Origin: Aeromicrobium phoceense
Lineage (GTDB): Bacteria > Actinomycetota > Actinomycetes > Propionibacteriales > Nocardioidaceae
Direction of reading: 5' to 3'
DNA: 64,000 nt
Assembly: GCF_013868155.1 (NCBI RefSeq)
Contig: NZ_JACEOG010000001.1
Coordinates: 2,170,001-2,234,000 of the forward strand
A program made the position numbers and the translations under genes. Under the pieces are notes generated by a model. The model saw only the letters and a list, made by a program, of their open reading frames with translations. It was not told the origin of the DNA and did no database searches. The stretch's first letter is position 1. Each line of letters begins with the position of its first letter. Positions 15,223-27,020 of the stretch are shown piece after piece.

Positions 15223-16056
15223 GTGGATCTGCTGCGCTCCGTGATCCTGGGCATCGTCCAGGGCCTGACCGAATTCCTTCCGATCTCGAGCAGTGCGCAC
15301 CTGGCGATCGTGCCGCAGCTGCTCGGCTGGGAGGACCCCGGCGCCGCCTACACGGCGGTGGTCCAGATCGGCACCGAGCTGGCGGTGATCCTCTACTTCT
15401 GGCGCGACATCTGGACCATCGGGTCGGGGTGGGTGCGCGGCGTCTTCAGCGCGCAGGCCCGGCAGCAGCCCGAGTGGCGCATGGGCTGGTTCATCATCAT
15501 CGGGTCGCTGCCGATCGTGATCCTCGGACTGCTGCTGGAGGACCTGATCGACCGCGAGTTCCGGAACCTGTGGTTCATCGGCAGCATGCTGATCATCCTC
15601 GGCCTCGTGCTCGGGCTGGCCGAGAGGATCGGGCGCAAGACCAAGCCCATCGGCGACCTCAGGACCCGCGACGCGATCCTGCTCGGCCTGGCGCAGGCCT
15701 GCGCGCTGGTGCCGGGCGTCTCCCGCTCCGGAGCGACCATCTCGATGGGCCTGTTCCTGGGTTACGAGCGCCAGGCGGCCACCCGCTACGCGTTCCTGCT
15801 GGCGATCCCCGCCGTCGTGGGCGCCGGCGTCTACAAGCTCAAGGACATCCCCGGCGGCGAGAACGCCTACGGCATCGGTCCCACGATCGTCGGCACGGTC
15901 GTCTCGTTCGTCGTGGGCCTCGCGGTCATCCACTGGCTGCTCCAGTACGTCAGCAACCACTCGTACAAGCCGTTCGTGATCTACCGCGTCGCGCTGGGCT
16001 CGCTCGTGCTGATCCTGCTGTGGGCCGGCGTCATCACCGCCACCGTCGCCGCCTGA
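15223..16056 (+). CDS. uppP: Undecaprenyl-diphosphatase UppP/BacA
   Basis: This 277-residue polytopic membrane enzyme removes a phosphate from undecaprenyl diphosphate, recycling the lipid carrier of peptidoglycan synthesis; overproduction is known to give bacitracin tolerance. Both signature motifs are present: LTEFLPISSSAHL near residue 15 (with catalytic Glu and Ser) and PGVSRSGATI around residue 166 (catalytic Arg). About eight hydrophobic helices are seen. The GTG start fits the family N-terminus exactly and follows a TAGGCT box by 6 nt. Confidence 0.95.
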   Translation: MDLLRSVILGIVQGLTEFLPISSSAHLAIVPQLLGWEDPGAAYTAVVQIGTELAVILYFWRDIWTIGSGWVRGVFSAQARQQPEWRMGWFIIIGSLPIVILGLLLEDLIDREFRNLWFIGSMLIILGLVLGLAERIGRKTKPIGDLRTRDAILLGLAQACALVPGVSRSGATISMGLFLGYERQAATRYAFLLAIPAVVGAGVYKLKDIPGGENAYGIGPTIVGTVVSFVVGLAVIHWLLQYVSNHSYKPFVIYRVALGSLVLILLWAGVITATVAA

Positions 16057-16062
16057 CCGACG

Positions 16063-16110
16063 GATCTTGTGGCTGTTCAGCCCAGATATGGGCCGAACCG
16101 GCACAAGATC
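16063..16110. repeat. Large imperfect palindrome downstream of uppP
   Basis: Outer arms GATCTTGTG and CACAAGATC are perfect complements; inner arms GTTC/GAAC and GCCCA/TGGGC close on a GATA loop, giving a 48-nt hairpin with three small mismatches. It begins 7 bp after the uppP stop. There is no T-run, so it is not a classic intrinsic terminator, but the arm length suggests a repeated extragenic palindrome or a bidirectional stop. Confidence 0.6.
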
Positions 16111-16130
16111 GGGCCGCGAGCCGCTCAGCG

Positions 16131-16184
16131 ACGAACGATGATGCATTTGGGTACCCCAGCGGGGCGCAAAGCATCATCGTTCGT
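16131..16184. repeat. Second large palindrome with 14-bp perfect arms
   Basis: ACGAACGATGATGC (16131-16144) and GCATCATCGTTCGT (16171-16184) are perfect complements; the 26-nt interior is itself partly self-complementary around TACCCC/GGGG. It lies 20 bp after the first palindrome. No open frame spans it. Confidence 0.65.
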
Positions 16185-16195
16185 CCTCAGAGCCA

Positions 16196-16216
16196 GCTGA
16201 CGACGTGGTGGTCAGC
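16196..16216 (-). terminator. Possible terminator hairpin after the 59-aa gene
   Basis: GCTGAC-N9-GTCAGC forms a 6-bp stem 18 bp downstream of the stop at 16235. No T-tract follows, so the assignment is weak. Confidence 0.25.
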
Positions 16217-16234
16217 GATGCCGGTGTGTCGGGG

Positions 16235-16414
16235 TCAGCCGGCGAGACCTGAGGCGACCATCCAGTACAGGACGACCGGAGCAACGACGAGCAGCAACGT
16301 GATGAACCGACTGCGACGGCCCACGGCCACGGAGAAGGCTTCCTGTGCATCGGCTGCTCGGGACGGCCGGGTGACGGGTACGGGACGACGCCAAAAGGGT
16401 CTCCCGCGGGCCAC
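16235..16414 (-). CDS. 59-aa single-helix membrane protein
   Basis: GTG 16414 opens a 59-residue frame. It begins with a basic segment (MARGRPFWRRPVPVTRPSR) and ends with one clean transmembrane helix (FITLLLVVAPVVLYWMVASG). Two other overlapping minus-strand frames here are longer but read as random Ser/Arg/Cys-rich sequence, whereas this one has a sensible membrane-protein pattern. No strong Shine-Dalgarno sequence is seen. It fills most of an otherwise empty 400-bp stretch between uppP and corA. Function unknown. Confidence 0.5.
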   Translation of the reverse strand: MARGRPFWRRPVPVTRPSRAADAQEAFSVAVGRRSRFITLLLVVAPVVLYWMVASGLAG

Positions 16415-16457
16415 TCATCTGCCGAGCTACTCACGACCGCATCTTCGCACGGGAGAG

Positions 16458-17411
16458 TCAGAGCCAGCCGGACTTCTTGAAGCGCCGGTAGACGTACAGG
16501 CAGGCGCCGCCCATGGCGGCGAGGCAGGCGGGGTAGCCGTAGGTCCAGGTCAGCTCGGGCATGTGCTCGAAGTTCATGCCGTAGATCCCGGCGACGGCGG
16601 TGGGGATGGCGAACAGCGTGGCGCCGGCGGTGAGCTTCCGCATGTCCTCGTTCTGTTGCACGCTGAGCTGCGCGAGGTGGGCGTTCAGCGCGTTCGACAG
16701 CAGGCTGTCGATCGAGTCGATGGCGTCGAGGGCGCGCTGGAGATGGTCGCCGATGTCGCGGAAGTAGGGGCGCAGGTCCTCGGGATCGGCCACCTGGGCG
16801 AAGCGCAGGATCGGGTCGCGCAGGGGAGCCACGGCGTGACGGAACTCGAGGGTCTCGCGCTTGAGGCGGTAGATGCGCGCGGAGTCGCGGGTGCGGTCGG
16901 CCGAGAAGACCGAGGACTCGACCTCCTCGACGTCGGTCACCAGCTCGGCGGCGACGTCCTCATAGCGGTCCACGATCGCGTCGACCACGGCGTGCACGGC
17001 GGCGATCGGCCCCTGCCTGAGGCGGTCGGGGACCAACTCGGCCCGTCGGCGCGCGACCGAGAGCTGGGGCCCGCCGTGGCGGACGGTGAGCACGTAGTGG
17101 TGCCCGAGGCAGATGTTGACCTCGCTGGTGGTGATGTCGTCGTCGCTGTACGACACGATCCGCAGCGACAGGAAGAGGTGGTCGCTGAACCGGTCCACGC
17201 GGGGCCGCTGGTGCGGTGACAGCGTGTCCTCGATCGCGAGAGGGTGCAGCCCGAGGGCCCCGCCGAGGCGCTCCATCTCCTCGTGCGTGGGGTCGCTGAC
17301 GCCGATCCAGAGGAAGTCCTGGCCCGACAGGTCGGCCAGCGTGTCGTCCAGGGTCTCGGGGTCGCGGTCGGTCTCCTCGCGCACTCCGTCGAGATACACC
17401 GCGCAATCCAT
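16458..17411 (-). CDS. corA: CorA-family Mg2+/Co2+ transporter
   Basis: This 317-residue protein has a large cytoplasmic domain rich in charged helices and two C-terminal transmembrane helices. The family selectivity signature YGMNFEHMPE sits between them at about residue 280, and the short basic tail (YRRFKKSGWL) is typical. CorA channels import magnesium and can pass cobalt or nickel. ATG 17411 is preferred over GTG 17417. It is divergent from mshC. Cobalt entry could matter for the cobalamin island farther on, but that link is only a suggestion. Confidence 0.92.
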   Translation of the reverse strand: MDCAVYLDGVREETDRDPETLDDTLADLSGQDFLWIGVSDPTHEEMERLGGALGLHPLAIEDTLSPHQRPRVDRFSDHLFLSLRIVSYSDDDITTSEVNICLGHHYVLTVRHGGPQLSVARRRAELVPDRLRQGPIAAVHAVVDAIVDRYEDVAAELVTDVEEVESSVFSADRTRDSARIYRLKRETLEFRHAVAPLRDPILRFAQVADPEDLRPYFRDIGDHLQRALDAIDSIDSLLSNALNAHLAQLSVQQNEDMRKLTAGATLFAIPTAVAGIYGMNFEHMPELTWTYGYPACLAAMGGACLYVYRRFKKSGWL

Positions 17412-17445
17412 GATCACCTGCTCATTGTGGACTTCACGGTCCCGA

Positions 17446-17451
17446 TAGGCT
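17446..17451 (+). promoter_or_regulatory. Leaderless -10 box of mshC
   Basis: TAGGCT ends 7 nt before ATG 17459, which has no Shine-Dalgarno sequence. Confidence 0.5.
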
Positions 17452-17458
17452 CGACGAC

Positions 17459-18682
17459 ATGCAGAGTTGGTCCCGCCCGCCGATCCCTCGACTCTCCGAC
17501 TCCGGGCTCGGATCGGGACCAGGGCTCCACGTCCACGACACCGCCCGCCGCGAGGTCGTCCCCTCCACGCCCGAGGGTGCCGCGCGGCTCTACGTCTGCG
17601 GCATCACGCCCTACGACGCCACGCACCTGGGTCACGCCAACACGTACCTGGCGTTCGACCTGCTGCAGCGGGTGTGGCTCGACCAGGGGCTCGACGTGCA
17701 CTACACGCAGAACGTCACCGACGTCGACGACCCGCTGCTCGAGCGCGCCACCGCAACCGGCATCGACTGGGTCCAGCTGGCCGAGCGCGAGACGCAGCTC
17801 TTCCGCGAGGACATGACCGCGCTGCGCATCCTGCCGCCCGAGCACTACGTCGGCGCGGTCGAGTCGATCCCGCTCGTGGTCGACCTCGTGAAGCGCCTGG
17901 AGAAGACGGGCGCCGTCTACAAGGTCGACGACGACCTGTACTTCGAGGTGCGCTCCGCGGCCGGCTTCGGCTCGGTCTCGGGCTTCGACACCGAGACGAT
18001 GCTCAAGATCTTCCCCGAGCGCGGCGGCGACCCCGACCGGCCGGGCAAACGCGACCCGCTCGACTGCCTGCTGTGGCAGGCCGAGCGACCCGGCGAGCCG
18101 GCGTGGGACACCGAGCTGGGTCGCGGCCGACCGGGCTGGCACATCGAGTGCTCGGCGATCGCGTTGCACCACCTCGGCACGGCATTCGACGTGCAGGGCG
18201 GTGGATCCGACCTGGTGTTCCCGCACCACGAGATGTCGGCCGCCGAGGCCGAGTCGGCCACAGGCGAGGCGTTCGCGCGCGCCTACGTCCACGCCGGCAT
18301 GGTCGGCTACGAGGGCGAGAAGATGAGCAAGTCCAAGGGCAACCTGGTGCTCGTCTCGAAGCTGCGCGCCGAGGGTCGCGACCCGATGGCGATCCGCCTC
18401 GCGCTGCTGGCGCACCACTACCGCGAGGACTGGGAGTGGTTCGGCGACGCGATCGAGACGGCCGAGTCGCGACTGGCCACGTGGCGCGCCGCGGCCGACC
18501 GCTCGACCGGCCCGTCGGCCGCCGAGCTCGTGGGGCAGCTGCGTGCCGCGCTGTCGAACGACCTGGACGCGCCTGCCGCGCTGGCTGCCGTGGACTCCTG
18601 GGCCTCGAACCGCGGCGACGACGTCGACGGCCCGCGGGTCATGCGTACCGCGGTGGACGCGCTGCTGGGCATCGCGCTCTGA
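17459..18682 (+). CDS. mshC: Cysteine:GlcN-inositol ligase, mycothiol biosynthesis
   Basis: This 407-residue enzyme joins cysteine to 1-D-myo-inosityl-2-amino-2-deoxy-glucopyranoside using ATP, the fourth step of mycothiol synthesis in actinobacteria. It is a class I cysteinyl-tRNA-synthetase homologue: [18 protein letters not shown] gives the zinc Cys and HIGH-like motif, WHIECSAIA another zinc Cys, [13 protein letters not shown] the His ligands, and KMSKSKGN the KMSKS loop. It lacks the anticodon-binding domain of CysS, as expected for MshC, and has the N-terminal extension QSWSRPPIP that distinguishes MshC. It converges on the PAC2 gene, a usual neighbour. Confidence 0.96.
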   Translation: MQSWSRPPIPRLSDSGLGSGPGLHVHDTARREVVPSTPEGAARLYVCGITPYDATHLGHANTYLAFDLLQRVWLDQGLDVHYTQNVTDVDDPLLERATATGIDWVQLAERETQLFREDMTALRILPPEHYVGAVESIPLVVDLVKRLEKTGAVYKVDDDLYFEVRSAAGFGSVSGFDTETMLKIFPERGGDPDRPGKRDPLDCLLWQAERPGEPAWDTELGRGRPGWHIECSAIALHHLGTAFDVQGGGSDLVFPHHEMSAAEAESATGEAFARAYVHAGMVGYEGEKMSKSKGNLVLVSKLRAEGRDPMAIRLALLAHHYREDWEWFGDAIETAESRLATWRAAADRSTGPSAAELVGQLRAALSNDLDAPAALAAVDSWASNRGDDVDGPRVMRTAVDALLGIAL

Positions 18683-18691
18683 CGCAGCGAC

Positions 18692-18768
18692 GGTCTCGAT
18701 ACGCCGGCTCGTTCCTCGCCGTGCTACTCGACCACCGGCGATCGAGTCGCCGACGCGCGTGTCGAGAT
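18692..18768. repeat. REP-like palindromic element between mshC and the PAC2 gene
   Basis: The element starts GGTCTCGATACGC and contains CTACTCGACCACCGG, a pattern I associate with extragenic repeats of Nocardioidaceae-type genomes. TCTCGA (18694-18699) and TCGAGA (18762-18767) form outer arms. It sits in the convergent gap and could end transcription from both sides. Family membership is from memory and needs a genome search. Confidence 0.55.
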
Positions 18769-18785
18769 CGGCTCCGCGAGGGGCG

Positions 18786-19634
18786 TCAGGCGTCGTCGCT
18801 GCCGCGGCGGCGCAGGTAGCGCTCGAACTCGCGGGCGATCGCGTCGCCGGACGCCTCGGGCGTGTCGCCGGCGTCGCGCTCGTTCTCCAACGTGCGGACG
18901 TAGTCGAGCAGGTCCTCGTCCTGGTCCATGAGCTCGTCGGCACCGCGCTGCCACGCCTCGGACATCTCACGCAGGACGCCCTGCGGCAGACCGACGCCGA
19001 TCGCGTCCTCGAGGGCGCCCAGGAGGCCGAGCGTGGCCTTGTAGCAGGGCGGCTCGGCCACGTAGTGCGGCACGGCGGCCCAGATCCCCGCGGTGGCCAT
19101 GCCCGCGCGTGCGGCGACGTCGCTCAGCACCGAGGTGATGCCGATCGGCCCGGTGTAGCGGGACTGGTCGAGCGACAGGCGCTCCATCAGCACGGGGTCG
19201 TTCGTCGAGCCCGTGACGGGCACCGGCCGGGTGTGCGGCGTGTCGGCCAGCAGTGCGCCGAGGGTGATGAGCTCCTGGACTCCGGCGGCCTGGGCCAGCT
19301 CGACCACGGAGGCGCAGAACGCCTGCCAGCGGTAGTTCGGCTCGACGGCGCGCAGCAGCAGCACGTCGCGGTCATGACCCGGAGGATGGGCGAGGTAGAG
19401 CGTCGGCGTGGGCCACACGATGTCGCGGCTGCCGTTCTCCGACGGGGCGATCACCGGGCGGACGGCCTGGAAGTCGTAGAACTCCTCGGGGTCGAGCTCG
19501 GCGAAGATCTCGGCGTCCCACTCCTCGAGCAGGTGGTCGACCGTGCTCGTCGCGGCGTCGGCCGCATCGTTCCAGCCCTCGAAGGCGGCCACCATCCACG
19601 GATTCCTCAGGACGGGGATGTCGGCGTCGGTCAC
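18786..19634 (-). CDS. PAC2 family protein
   Basis: This is a 282-residue protein of the PAC2 (proteasome assembly chaperone 2-like) family widespread in actinobacteria. The start reads PVLRNPWMVAAFEGWNDAADAAT, the conserved opening of the family, and VELAQAAGVQELITLGALLADTPHTRPVPV is its central signature. The C-terminus is acidic and helical (DEDLLDYVRTLENERDAG). In actinobacteria with proteasomes a role in assembly has been suggested but not proven. GTG 19634 follows TAGGCT by 6 nt. Confidence 0.88.
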   Translation of the reverse strand: MTDADIPVLRNPWMVAAFEGWNDAADAATSTVDHLLEEWDAEIFAELDPEEFYDFQAVRPVIAPSENGSRDIVWPTPTLYLAHPPGHDRDVLLLRAVEPNYRWQAFCASVVELAQAAGVQELITLGALLADTPHTRPVPVTGSTNDPVLMERLSLDQSRYTGPIGITSVLSDVAARAGMATAGIWAAVPHYVAEPPCYKATLGLLGALEDAIGVGLPQGVLREMSEAWQRGADELMDQDEDLLDYVRTLENERDAGDTPEASGDAIAREFERYLRRRGSDDA

Positions 19635-19643
19635 GCCTTCAGC

Positions 19644-23372
<3,729 letters not shown>

Positions 23373-23411
23373 GGGTGGAAATCCTCAGCGGGGCATCGGC
23401 GATGGATGCTG

Positions 23412-23458
23412 GGAACCTTCAGCCGGCGGCGGGCTCGCCTGGGCCTCGGGAAGGTTCC
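23412..23458 (-). promoter_or_regulatory. Leader hairpin of metH
   Basis: GGAACCTTC (23458-23450) and GAAGGTTCC (23420-23412) are perfect 9-bp arms around a 29-nt GC-rich interior, lying between the presumed transcription start and the metH ribosome-binding site. It does not match a cobalamin or SAM riboswitch that I know. Confidence 0.5.
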
Positions 23459-23472
23459 GAACGATGACGTCC

Positions 23473-23478
23473 ACTCTA
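23473..23478 (-). promoter_or_regulatory. -10 box of metH
   Basis: Minus-strand TAGAGT is the best -10 in the region; transcription would begin near 23466, giving a leader of roughly 94 nt. The -35 is poorly defined. Confidence 0.4.
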
Positions 23479-23534
23479 CGGTAGTTCCCACCCGGTAACC
23501 GGGACCCGCCGCAGAGTGGAACGTGACGCCCGGC

Positions 23535-24986
23535 TCAGGCTGTCGGAGCCTCCGTTGCCGCGCCGACCTTCGGACCGCGGACGAACAGTGCGACCACGAC
23601 GGCCAGCGCGGAGATCGCACCGCCGTAGAAGAGCGCGGCGTGGACACCGGCGGCCGTCGCGTCCACCACCGAGGCGCCAGACTCCATCTCGGCGACGGAC
23701 CGGCGCGTCATCACGGTCACGAAGAGCGCGGTGCCCGCGGCGCCGGCGACCTGCTGCAGCGTGGAGACGGTCGCGCTGCCGTGCGAGTACAGGTGGTGCG
23801 GCAGCGAGCCGAGCGCCGAGGTCATCAGCGGCGTGAACATGAGCGCCAGGCCGACGCTCATCAGCATGTGGACGGCGACGACCGTGCCCTGCGACGTGCC
23901 GGTGTCGAACATCGCCATGGACCAGAGGGCGACCGAGGTGACCGCCGCTCCCGGCGCCACGAGCGGGCGCGGACCGTACTGGTCGAAGAGACGACCGACG
24001 AACGGCGCCAGCAGACCCATCGTCAGGCCGCCCGGCAGCAGCACGAGGCCGGTCTCCAGCGTGCTCAGACCGAGCACCGACTGCAGGTAGATCGGCAGCA
24101 GGATCAGGGTGCCGAAGAGCGCCATCATGCTGACCGCGACCAGACCGGCCGCGATCGTGAAGGTGCGGTGGGCGAAGGTGCGCAGGTCCAGCAGGGCCCG
24201 CTCGCGCAGCGAGAGCTGACGCGCCACGAAGAAGACCAGGGCGACGGCGCCGATGACGATCGGGACCCACGGCTCCACCGGGACCTCGCCCGCGGCGGCC
24301 TCGCCGATGCTGCTGAGGCCGTAGATCAGGCCGCCGAACGCCAGCGCGGACAGGACGACCGAGAGGGCGTCGATCGGCACGTCGACGGGCTCGGTGACGT
24401 TGCGCACCCACGCCGCGCCCAGCCCGAGGGCGATGAGCGCGATCGGGAGCACGAGCCAGAACATCCAGCGCCAGTCGAGCTGGTCCAGCACGATGCCCGA
24501 GATCGTGGGGCCGACGGCGGGCGCCACCGAGATGACGATGGAGACGGTGCCCATCATCCGACCGCGGCGGTCGGCCGGGACCAGGGTGAGGATCGTCGTG
24601 ATCAGCAGCGGCATCATCAGCGCCGTGCCGACCGCCTGGACCGAGCGCGCCGCGACCAGGACCCCGAAGGTGGGCGCCAGTGCCGCGAGCGGGGTGCCGG
24701 CGGTGAAGGAGATCATCGCCGCCATGAAGATCCGGCGCAGGGGGTAGCGCGTCAGCAAAAAGCCCGTGACCGGGATGACCACGGCCATGGTCAGCAGGAA
24801 CGCGGTCGTGAGCCACTGGGCCGTCGAGGCCGGCACGTCGAACTCCCGCATCAGCTCGGGCAGGGCGACACTCATGATCGTCTCGTTGAGGATGACGACG
24901 AACGCCGAGCCGACGAGCAGGGCGATGAGGCGGCCGGCGCGGTCGGTGCTCGGAGCCGGGGGTGCCTGGGTGGCGGTGGTGGTCAC
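23535..24986 (-). CDS. MFS exporter, DHA2 (EmrB/QacA) type
   Basis: This is a 483-residue transporter with 14 predicted transmembrane segments, as in the drug:H+ antiporter-2 family. Seen: FVVILNETIMSVALPELMREF in helix 1 (family signature with the conserved Asn/Glu), TGFLLTRYPLRRIF (motif A) and an R-rich loop PADRRGRMMGTVS. Such pumps export drugs, dyes or small metabolites. GTG 24986 is chosen for its AGGAG site 5-6 nt upstream; the longer open frame upstream is not coding. No adjacent regulator is present, so the substrate is unknown. Confidence 0.9.
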   Translation of the reverse strand: MTTTATQAPPAPSTDRAGRLIALLVGSAFVVILNETIMSVALPELMREFDVPASTAQWLTTAFLLTMAVVIPVTGFLLTRYPLRRIFMAAMISFTAGTPLAALAPTFGVLVAARSVQAVGTALMMPLLITTILTLVPADRRGRMMGTVSIVISVAPAVGPTISGIVLDQLDWRWMFWLVLPIALIALGLGAAWVRNVTEPVDVPIDALSVVLSALAFGGLIYGLSSIGEAAAGEVPVEPWVPIVIGAVALVFFVARQLSLRERALLDLRTFAHRTFTIAAGLVAVSMMALFGTLILLPIYLQSVLGLSTLETGLVLLPGGLTMGLLAPFVGRLFDQYGPRPLVAPGAAVTSVALWSMAMFDTGTSQGTVVAVHMLMSVGLALMFTPLMTSALGSLPHHLYSHGSATVSTLQQVAGAAGTALFVTVMTRRSVAEMESGASVVDATAAGVHAALFYGGAISALAVVVALFVRGPKVGAATEAPTA

Positions 24987-25086
24987 GAAACTCCTGGTGA
25001 AGACGTCTGCGGGTGGTCGACCGAGCGCGGGCGACAGCGACGTGCAACGTTCGGCGAGCCCCGCTTCTTCCCCAGGTGCCACAGCC

Positions 25087-25115
25087 GTGACATCTCTCAC
25101 ACGCCCGCCTAGGCT
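25087..25115 (+). promoter_or_regulatory. Promoter of the secreted protein gene
   Basis: GTGACA (25087-25092) and TAGGCT (25110-25115) are 17 bp apart. Transcription would begin near 25122, leaving a 36-nt leader that includes a GGGGGG stretch before ATG 25158. Confidence 0.5.
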
Positions 25116-25157
25116 CGGGACCGAGAGCACGAGAGTCGGGCTCGGGGGGATGGTTCC

Positions 25158-26135
25158 ATGCGTTGGATGGCGTCGGCCGTTGCGGCCTCGATGACGGTGG
25201 TGTTGGTGGGAGCAGGGGTCCAGCCTGCCGTGGCGGAGGCTCCGGACTCCGTCGTGACCGGGCGGATCGTCGATGACCTCGGCCGGCCGGTGAAGGGCAT
25301 GGAGGTCCGGCTCGACCCGGACGGCTCCGCCCCTCCGATCGACCTCGTCACCTCGGCGACCGGCGAGTTCCGGACCACGGCAGCAACGCCCGGCCAGTAC
25401 ACCCTGGCCGCGGAGGAGTTCTTCGACGACACGTTCTACTGGGAGCCGAACCCGGTGAAGTACACGTGGGTCGACGCCCGCCCCGTGACCGTGCAGGAGG
25501 GCACGACGTCGCTCGGCACGTTCGAGGTCGCCCGCGGCGGCACCGTGCGCGCCACGGTGATGACCCCCACGGGCCACCGCCTACCGCGCTACCTCGTCGA
25601 GGCAAAGGGCGCGGCCGGGCCGGTGTACGGCGAGCGCTACTCGTTCACCGACAGTCGCGGCATCCTGACCCTGCGAGGCCTGCCGGTCGGGACCTGGCCG
25701 CTCACCGGACGAATGGACTACTCGGACAACATCCCGAAGGTGACGTTCCCGTCCGTGAAGATCTCCGAGCCGGGACAGGTCGTCCGTGGGGTCAAGCTCG
25801 TCACGAAGGTGCACTGGTCGACGTTCCTGCGCGACCGTGGCTACGTGAAGGACGGCGTGCCGCTGGCCGGACCCGGCGAGGCGCGCTTCGGTGTCCGGAT
25901 CGGCAACACCTACGGCAAGGACGCGGAATTCGACCTCTGGCGCGACAAGCCGCTGCGGCTCTCGCTCTACCGCGACGGGAAGCGGATCAAGAACCTGTAC
26001 GTGAAGGTCGGAAAGTCCAAGATCTACACGCTCGACAAGCAGCCCAAGGGCGAGCACACGTACAAGTGGATCTGGGGCGGTGACGCCGACACCTTCCGGA
26101 TCGCGTCGAAGCCGCTGAAGATCACGGTGCGCTGA
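25158..26135 (+). CDS. Secreted protein with carboxypeptidase-regulatory-like domain
   Basis: This is a 325-residue exported protein. Residues 1-26 form a Sec signal peptide ending in AVAEA. Next comes a beta-sandwich of the carboxypeptidase regulatory-like type (VVTGRIVDDLGRPVKGMEVRL and GEFRTTAATPGQYTL), followed by further strand-rich repeats and a lysine-rich C-terminal part (YVKVGKSKIYTL). No catalytic motif, LPXTG or lipobox is seen, so it is probably released or loosely wall-bound. Its partner is unknown. Confidence 0.7.
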   Translation: MRWMASAVAASMTVVLVGAGVQPAVAEAPDSVVTGRIVDDLGRPVKGMEVRLDPDGSAPPIDLVTSATGEFRTTAATPGQYTLAAEEFFDDTFYWEPNPVKYTWVDARPVTVQEGTTSLGTFEVARGGTVRATVMTPTGHRLPRYLVEAKGAAGPVYGERYSFTDSRGILTLRGLPVGTWPLTGRMDYSDNIPKVTFPSVKISEPGQVVRGVKLVTKVHWSTFLRDRGYVKDGVPLAGPGEARFGVRIGNTYGKDAEFDLWRDKPLRLSLYRDGKRIKNLYVKVGKSKIYTLDKQPKGEHTYKWIWGGDADTFRIASKPLKITVR

Positions 26136-26174
26136 GGACGCCGTACGCCTCTGGAACGTGCGCCGGGACGGGCG

Positions 26175-26180
26175 TACGTT
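26175..26180 (+). promoter_or_regulatory. Leaderless -10 box of the methyltransferase gene
   Basis: TACGTT ends 6 nt before ATG 26187. Confidence 0.5.
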
Positions 26181-26186
26181 GCAGAC

Positions 26187-27020
26187 ATGGACGGTGCCGA
26201 GGCGGAACACGACGCGCAGTTCCGTGGCGGAATTCCGGAGGTCTACCAGCGGCTCCTCGTGCCGATGATCTTCGAGGAGCCGGCCGAGAGCCTCGCTCGC
26301 GTGGTCGCGGATCTCGCGCCGGGGGACGTCCTGGAGACCGCGGCCGGCACCGGGGCGCTCACCGCCGCTCTGCTGCGGAGCTGTCCCGGCGCGAGGATCA
26401 CGGCCACGGACCTCAACCAGCCGATGCTGGACGCCGCCGCGGCCGCCGTCCCGGACCCGGCGGTGAGGTGGCAGCAGGCCGATGCGCTGGAGCTGCCCTT
26501 CGACGACCAGCCGTTCGACGTGGTCGCGTGCCAGTTCGGCGCGATGTTCTTCCCCGACCGTGTCCGCGGGTACCGGGAGGCGGCCCGCGTCCTGAGGCCG
26601 GGCGGGTCGTTCGTCTTCACCGTCTGGGACCGGATCGAGACCAGCGAGGTGCCGTGGGTCATCCACGCCGCGCTCGTCACCGCCACGCCGGGCCACCCGG
26701 TGGACTTCCTGAGCCGGACGCCGCACGGCTACTTCCACCTCCCGCGCATCCGGGACGACCTCGAGGAGGCTGGCATGCCGGGCGCCACCATCCGGGCCGT
26801 GGAAGGAACGAGCCGCACCACCCCGGCGGAGGCCGCACGCGCGTTCTGCCAGGGCACTCCGCTGAGGGTGGCGATCGAGCACCACGAGTCCCTGAAGGTC
26901 GAGGATGCGACGGCGATCGCCGAGGACGCGCTGACGCGACACTTCGGTCCGGGGCCGATCGAGGCGCCGACCCGCTGGATCGAAGTGGTCGCCCGGCCCT
27001 CAACCGCTGTGCGGCGCTGA
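26187..27020 (+). CDS. Class I SAM-dependent methyltransferase
   Basis: This 277-residue protein has a Rossmann-type methyltransferase domain: motif I LETAAGTGALTAALL (about residues 49-63), motif II acidic residue in ITATDLNQPML, motif post-II WQQADALELPFDDQPFD, and motif III RVLRPGGSFVFTVWD. It resembles the UbiE/Methyltransf_11 group. The acceptor is unknown. The last 21 bp overlap the 3' end of the convergent hydrolase gene. Confidence 0.82.
   Translation: MDGAEAEHDAQFRGGIPEVYQRLLVPMIFEEPAESLARVVADLAPGDVLETAAGTGALTAALLRSCPGARITATDLNQPMLDAAAAAVPDPAVRWQQADALELPFDDQPFDVVACQFGAMFFPDRVRGYREAARVLRPGGSFVFTVWDRIETSEVPWVIHAALVTATPGHPVDFLSRTPHGYFHLPRIRDDLEEAGMPGATIRAVEGTSRTTPAEAARAFCQGTPLRVAIEHHESLKVEDATAIAEDALTRHFGPGPIEAPTRWIEVVARPSTAVRR

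Noticed and set aside
16174-16434. 86-residue and 68-residue minus-strand frames after uppP
   Set aside because: Composition is random-like, while the third frame (16235-16414) gives a proper membrane helix.
23373-23535. Possible cobalamin or SAM riboswitch before metH
   Set aside because: No B12-box or SAM consensus elements were found; only the plain hairpin remains.
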